A stretch of 42,780 bases of DNA from Spirochaetia bacterium (GTDB lineage Bacteria > Spirochaetota > Spirochaetia > B11-G9), in contig JAQIBN010000035.1 of the NCBI GenBank assembly GCA_027859095.1, positions 1 to 42,780 of the forward strand. The letters are read 5' to 3'. Shown here piece after piece: positions 39,065 to 42,780 of the stretch. The translations under genes and the position numbers were made by a program. Positions within the stretch are counted from its first letter, which is position 1; the number at the start of each line of letters is the position of its first letter. The notes under the pieces were generated by a model, which had not been told where the DNA came from, made no database searches, and worked only from the letters and a program-made list of their open reading frames with translations.

Positions 39065-40453
39065 ATGTCCGAAATTAATCAATTTCAAAATTCTGAACAG
39101 CGGCTTGCATTACATCTTGATCAAACTCCCTTAGCTGTTATTGACTGGGATAGAGAATTTCGTGTGATTTCATGGAATAAGGCAGCAGAAAGAATATTTG
39201 GATACTCTTCAAAAGAGGTAATTGGACGAAATCCAGCAGAACTAATAAATCCTGAAGAGATAAAAGAAGAGGTAGGTGGTATTGGCATTAGACTTCTGCA
39301 AAATTCAGGTAGTACCAGAAGTTCTAATGAAAATATCAGAAAAGACGGAATAATTATTTATTGTGAATGGTATAATACTTCAATAGTAGATAATAAGGGT
39401 CAGGTTGTAGGTATTTCTTCTTTGGTGATGGATATTACAGAGAGGAAGAAGGAGCAGGATCTGCTACTTGCAAAAGATTCACTTCTAAAGGCATTTACCA
39501 GGGCCCTTCCTGATGTTTCATTTATATACGATGAAGATGGTAGGTATGTTGAAATTCTGGCTTCAAATATAGAATTACTCTATGCACAGTCTGAAGAAAT
39601 GATGGGGAAGACTCTTTATGAAATTTTTCCAGAAAAATTTGCAAGAGAGCTTCATAAGGTAATAAAGCAAACAATCGATTCAGGAAAACCACAAATTTAT
39701 GAATATAAAATTGAGTTATCAACCGGAGAAACATGGTTTGAGGCACGAACCTCTCCTATGGAAACTAAGGTAAATGGGAAAAATACTGTAGTATGGCTTG
39801 CTCATGATATTACTGCCAGTAAAAAATCAGAGAAAAAAGTACAGGAGCTGCTACTTGAAAAAGAGTTAATTCTTAAGGAGGTTCATCATCGTATTAAAAA
39901 TAATATGCATGTAATTGCCAGTTTATTAACTCTCCAGGCCAGTAAACTGAATGATATTGAATCTATTAAATCATTACAGGATGCAATTAGCAGAATTCAT
40001 AGTATGGGGACCCTGTATGATAAATTATATAAATCTGAGATTTATCAATCTGTTTCCATTAGGGATTATCTTTCCCAGCTAATTGATGAAGTTATGGAGA
40101 TTTTCTCTCAGGTGATTGAAATAAAAATTGAAAAACAAATTGATGATATTAAACTTGATCCCAAAATATTATTTCCTGTGGGGATAATAATAAATGAACT
40201 TATTACGAATACAATGAAATATGCCTTTAATGGGCAAAATTCCGGATTGATAAAGGTAGAAGTAAAGGAAACTGATGGTAAGATAAAAATTTCTGTAATG
40301 GATAATGGTTGTGGACTACCAGAAGGATTTGAAATGGAGACACAGGAAGGATTTGGACTTTCTCCTGTTTCTATGCTGGTTGATCAATTAGATGGAAATT
40401 TTAAAATAGAAAATGATAAGGGAGCAAAAAATACCCTTGAATTTATTGTTTAA
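39065..40453 (+). CDS. Soluble PAS-PAS HisKA_2 sensor histidine kinase
   Basis: This 462-residue protein has no membrane segment. PAS 1 (about 12-130) starts 'DQTPLAVIDWDREFRVISWNKAAERIFGY' and ends in a PAC motif 'SSLVMDITERKKEQ'. PAS 2 (about 140-255) ends 'WLAHDITASKKSEKKV'. The HisKA_2 phosphoacceptor helix 'LILKEVHHRIKNNMHVIASLL' (His near 278) is followed by an ATPase domain with N-box 'IINELITNTMKYAF' and 'VMDNGCGLPEGF'. It senses an internal signal through PAS. No receiver gene is adjacent, so it is an orphan here; the receiver at 16189 belongs with the other kinase. Confidence 0.92.
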   Translation: MSEINQFQNSEQRLALHLDQTPLAVIDWDREFRVISWNKAAERIFGYSSKEVIGRNPAELINPEEIKEEVGGIGIRLLQNSGSTRSSNENIRKDGIIIYCEWYNTSIVDNKGQVVGISSLVMDITERKKEQDLLLAKDSLLKAFTRALPDVSFIYDEDGRYVEILASNIELLYAQSEEMMGKTLYEIFPEKFARELHKVIKQTIDSGKPQIYEYKIELSTGETWFEARTSPMETKVNGKNTVVWLAHDITASKKSEKKVQELLLEKELILKEVHHRIKNNMHVIASLLTLQASKLNDIESIKSLQDAISRIHSMGTLYDKLYKSEIYQSVSIRDYLSQLIDEVMEIFSQVIEIKIEKQIDDIKLDPKILFPVGIIINELITNTMKYAFNGQNSGLIKVEVKETDGKIKISVMDNGCGLPEGFEMETQEGFGLSPVSMLVDQLDGNFKIENDKGAKNTLEFIV

Positions 40454-40486
40454 AAGAGGAAATAATTGGATAAAGGATGTATAAAT

Positions 40487-40515
40487 TTGATATATCAATT
40501 TAAATGTGCTAAAAT
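40487..40515 (+). promoter_or_regulatory. Promoter with palindromic -35 region
   Basis: TTGATA and TAAAAT are separated by 17 bases. The -35 box is the left half of the perfect palindrome TTGATATATCAA (40487-40498), which may be an operator. It faces the lipoprotein gene at 40554. Confidence 0.55.
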
Positions 40516-40553
40516 TAAATCTATTCTATAAATTTTTGAGATAAGAGGGAAAA

Positions 40554-41546
40554 ATAAAAAAGATTTTATTGATTGGCGTAACAGTTTTGCTTGCGCTTAC
40601 ATTATTTACGTTTACAAGCTGTGAAGCGATTATAACAGCTATGGCAGCTCCACAGGGGTATGTTTTTGATGCAAGAACAGGAGATCCCATTGTTGGTGCA
40701 ACTGTTACTTTAACTGGTTCTACAAATAAAACTGCAACAACAGGTTCTAGTGGATATTATACTTTTTCTGATGTGGACTATGGAACATTTGAGTTAACGG
40801 CGACATCAACAGGTTATGTTTTTACAAAACAAATGGTTGAAGTTAGTGGTTTAGCACAATATTTACCAAATGTTGCAGGATTCACAAAGGCTTTTGATTC
40901 TAATGGAGACAGTACTGCAAATGAGACTTTAGTATCAGGAATCCTTTCAATTATCGTTTTTTGGGATCGTGATTTTCAGGATGTAGATGCTCATCTTACA
41001 TTTCCTAACATAGAGGTTGGTACAGCTGGTTTTAATGCTAATGGATCTGATTTTTATAACCCTATAAATGGATCAACGGATTTAACCACTAATGGTTTTT
41101 TTCCAACAACAGCAACAGCTCGAGAGCATCTTTACTGGGAATTTGGTTCTTTTGGGACTCCAAGGGATATTTGGATGGATGTTGATAATGTTGGCTTTTC
41201 AACTCAACCTGAAGGTGGTCCTGAATCATTTACTATTTATTATCCACCAATATTTACTACTTATGCTGGTGCAAACACCTATAATAGTTCTGGCCTTACT
41301 GATCCTAGTAAATTACCTGCTGGAGATTATTCTTGTATAGGTGTTATGGAATATTATCTTGATGCATGGAATGCAGATACAGAGCCTTCTACGATTGATG
41401 GAGCTGGTGATGAAACTGATGCTATGCTTTCATCTTCTGATAATATAGGCACTGCTAATCCTGTAGTATATGTATTTGATGGGGAAGAGCAGATTGCCCG
41501 TTATACTTTACCCCAGTATACTGATATAGAGAGCTTCAATTTTTAG
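40554..41546 (+). CDS. Lipoprotein with carboxypeptidase-regulatory-like domain, 3' end frameshifted
   Basis: The track begins at a TTG at 40569, but the signal peptide reads naturally from an ATA at 40554: x-KKILLIGVTVLLALTLFTFTSC, with AGAGGG just upstream and an in-frame stop at 40542. No ATG, GTG or TTG lies between that stop and 40566, so an ATA start or a mutated ATG is likely. A lipobox ('FTFTSC') anchors the protein. Residues about 30-95 are a CarboxypepD_reg-like beta sandwich ('GYVFDARTGDPIVGATVTLTG', 'YGTFELTATSTGYVF'). The rest contains 'IIVFWDRDFQDVDAHLTFP', a pattern of DUF2135-like or YfaP-type surface domains. The frame ends at 41546 in a T5 run, while the next frame continues the protein for about 50 residues. 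Confidence 0.7.
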   Translation: MKKILLIGVTVLLALTLFTFTSCEAIITAMAAPQGYVFDARTGDPIVGATVTLTGSTNKTATTGSSGYYTFSDVDYGTFELTATSTGYVFTKQMVEVSGLAQYLPNVAGFTKAFDSNGDSTANETLVSGILSIIVFWDRDFQDVDAHLTFPNIEVGTAGFNANGSDFYNPINGSTDLTTNGFFPTTATAREHLYWEFGSFGTPRDIWMDVDNVGFSTQPEGGPESFTIYYPPIFTTYAGANTYNSSGLTDPSKLPAGDYSCIGVMEYYLDAWNADTEPSTIDGAGDETDAMLSSSDNIGTANPVVYVFDGEEQIARYTLPQYTDIESFNF

Positions 41547-41703
41547 AATTAACATGTTTATGCAAAGTGTAGATGGAAGTGTTTATTACCAAATTCTTCC
41601 TGATTTTCGGGTCTTATCAGATGGTCTTCCAGCTTATACAAATATTAGATCATTACAGACTGAAGCTGGTCCAATTGTAGTAAAAGCAAGGACAAGAAGG
41701 TAA
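41547..41703 (+). pseudogene. Displaced C-terminal end of the preceding lipoprotein gene
   Basis: If one T of the run at 41540-41544 is skipped, the upstream protein continues past 'DIESFNF' into 'RINMFMQSVDGSVYYQILPD' and ends at the TAA at 41701. As a stand-alone frame it gives 49 residues from the ATG at 41554, but there is no ribosome binding site. It is best read as the frameshifted end of the 40554 gene, caused either by a sequencing error or by a real mutation. Confidence 0.6.
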
Positions 41704-41704
41704 T

Positions 41705-42704
41705 ATGAAAACCAAAAAAATATTATTAGTTATTCTGACAGTACTTTTATTTGTTGGATTAACAATGAACGTTTCTGCCCAAAGTGCTTCCGGGGGGTCG
41801 AAGCAGGCGTGGCTCGACATTTCAATTAACTGTTACAGCAAATGTAAGAGCTTCTGTTTCAATTACTAATCCAGCAGTAAAAGGATTTGCTTCTCTGACT
41901 GGGAATACTACATTTGTACAGGCTCTGGCTCCTGGAAAGTATACTGTTAAAGTTACAGCTCCGGGATATACACCCCAAACAAAAGCAGTTGATCTTAGTG
42001 CAAACCAGACTGTTGATTTTCAACTTCAACCTGCACTTGTGCGTTTAAAAGTAACATCGAACGTTAATGGTTCCTTAGTTCAATTTTCCGGAGCAGGCAC
42101 AGCTTCTGGTAATGCGCCATTTCAGAAGGATATGATTCCAGGGAATTATACAGTATCTATTTCTGCAAATGGTTATGTACCACAATCCAGGGCTGTAAAC
42201 CTTCAAACAGCTCAGAATGTACATTTTAACCTGGAAAAAGCTACAGTTAGTTTAAATATCACATCTAATGTAAGTGGTGCAAAGGTTCAGATTTCAAATC
42301 CTGCAGTCAAAGGTTCGGCATCAAGTGGTACAATCCCTTTCCAGAAAAATTTGGTATTAGGAAACTATACTATTACTGTTTCTGCTGGTGGTTACGTATC
42401 CCAGACTAAATCTCTTGATTTAACAAGAGATACAAACTTTCACTTTGACCTTAAACCAGCAATGGGAACTGTTCAGGTAATGGTTGCACCTGACAGTTTA
42501 AATAAAAGTGATATCTATGCCAGAGACAAAATTCAAATTATTGATAATGGTATTGAAATGGAAAGCCTTAGTTTTCAACTTAGACCAGGCCAGCATACTC
42601 TTCAAATAGTTTCAGGCGGATTATGGACCCAGACAACAATAAATATAGAGGCAGGGAAGACATATACGCTGCAGCCTGTTCTTAGCTTAAAGGTAATCCA
42701 GTAG
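41705..42704 (+). CDS. PEGA-repeat secreted protein, frameshifted at a G6 run
   Basis: The track gives 306 residues from a GTG at 41784 with no signal peptide. An ATG at 41705, 1 base after the previous frame's stop, opens a perfect signal peptide ('KKILLVILTVLLFVGLTMNVSA', then QSASGG) that runs into the G6 tract at 41792-41797. Dropping one G joins it to the main frame at 'RSRRGSTFQLTVTANV'. The mature protein is three PEGA repeats of about 65 residues ('PGKYTVKVTAPGYTPQTKAVDL', 'PGNYTVSISANGYVPQSRAVNL', 'LGNYTITVSAGGYVSQTKSLDL') plus a related fourth C-terminal module ('RPGQHTLQIVSGGLW'). PEGA domains occur in surface and cell-wall-associated proteins. As sequenced, the start and signal peptide are out of frame with the body. 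Confidence 0.75.
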
Positions 42705-42739
42705 TAATAAGTTATTTAATTTAACTAATTTTAATTATT

Positions 42740-42768
42740 GCCCGGCTTTAGTAGCCGGGTATTTTTTA
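42740..42768 (+). terminator. Rho-independent terminator after the PEGA-repeat gene
   Basis: CCCGGCT pairs with AGCCGGG across a 5-base loop (TTAGT) and is followed by TATTTTTTAT. Confidence 0.8.
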
Positions 42769-42780
42769 TAGGTTTATATG

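Overview
The window looks like chromosomal DNA from an AT-rich, free-living spirochaete. This is inferred from three things: substrate-binding proteins with the 'FAGGxKEA' type N-terminus, a full moxR-DUF58-batABCDE locus, and PnrA-like (BMP family) nucleoside uptake genes. No rRNA, tRNA, CRISPR array, integrase or transposase gene was found. The species cannot be named from the sequence alone.

Bases 1-14600 are a purine/nucleoside salvage region. A partial FxsA-like membrane gene and an M20 amidohydrolase run leftward. A long rightward cluster follows: an atypical nucleoside hydrolase, a BMP binding protein, a URO-D superfamily protein with a methyltransferase-type HxC...C zinc motif, a second BMP binding protein about 82% identical to the first, an ABC ATPase, two permeases, a canonical nucleoside hydrolase and an MTA/SAH/adenosine-deaminase-like amidohydrolase. 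Converging on it is a leftward unit of a TrmA/RumA-type RNA methyltransferase, ribokinase and a SAM-dependent methyltransferase. The apparent logic is import of nucleosides, hydrolysis to base plus ribose, deamination, and capture of ribose as ribose-5-phosphate.

Bases 14600-21900 are accessory: a PAS/HisKA_2 sensor kinase with a stand-alone receiver, a VapBC-type module, a ParE/RelE toxin with a small antitoxin, a PPOX-fold flavoprotein, an M50 site-2 protease, a second VapBC module with a decayed toxin, an M20 peptidase of the PM20D1 type and a TadA-like deaminase. Several promoters here put the -10 box only 6-11 bases before the start codon, which predicts leaderless mRNAs.

Bases 21900-26700 hold a second complete BMP-type ABC transporter (binding protein, terminator/attenuator, ATPase, two permeases). 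Bases 26700-30360 hold a CPA2-type cation/proton antiporter with CBS domains and, upstream of it, an HTH-EIIA(Ntr-like) fusion regulator. The 3' 735 bp of the antiporter gene is duplicated as a 5'-truncated pseudogene, and a BrnTA toxin-antitoxin module lies exactly between the two copies.

Bases 30360-38970 carry a mosaic array of palindromes followed by a tightly overlapping moxR-DUF58-lipoprotein-batA-batB-batC-batD-batE operon. Bases 39000-42780 carry a second soluble PAS-PAS-HisKA_2 kinase and two surface or periplasmic protein genes, one lipoprotein with a carboxypeptidase-regulatory-like domain and one PEGA-repeat protein. Each of these last two is interrupted by a frameshift at a homopolymer (T5 and G6), and the first seems to use an ATA start codon.
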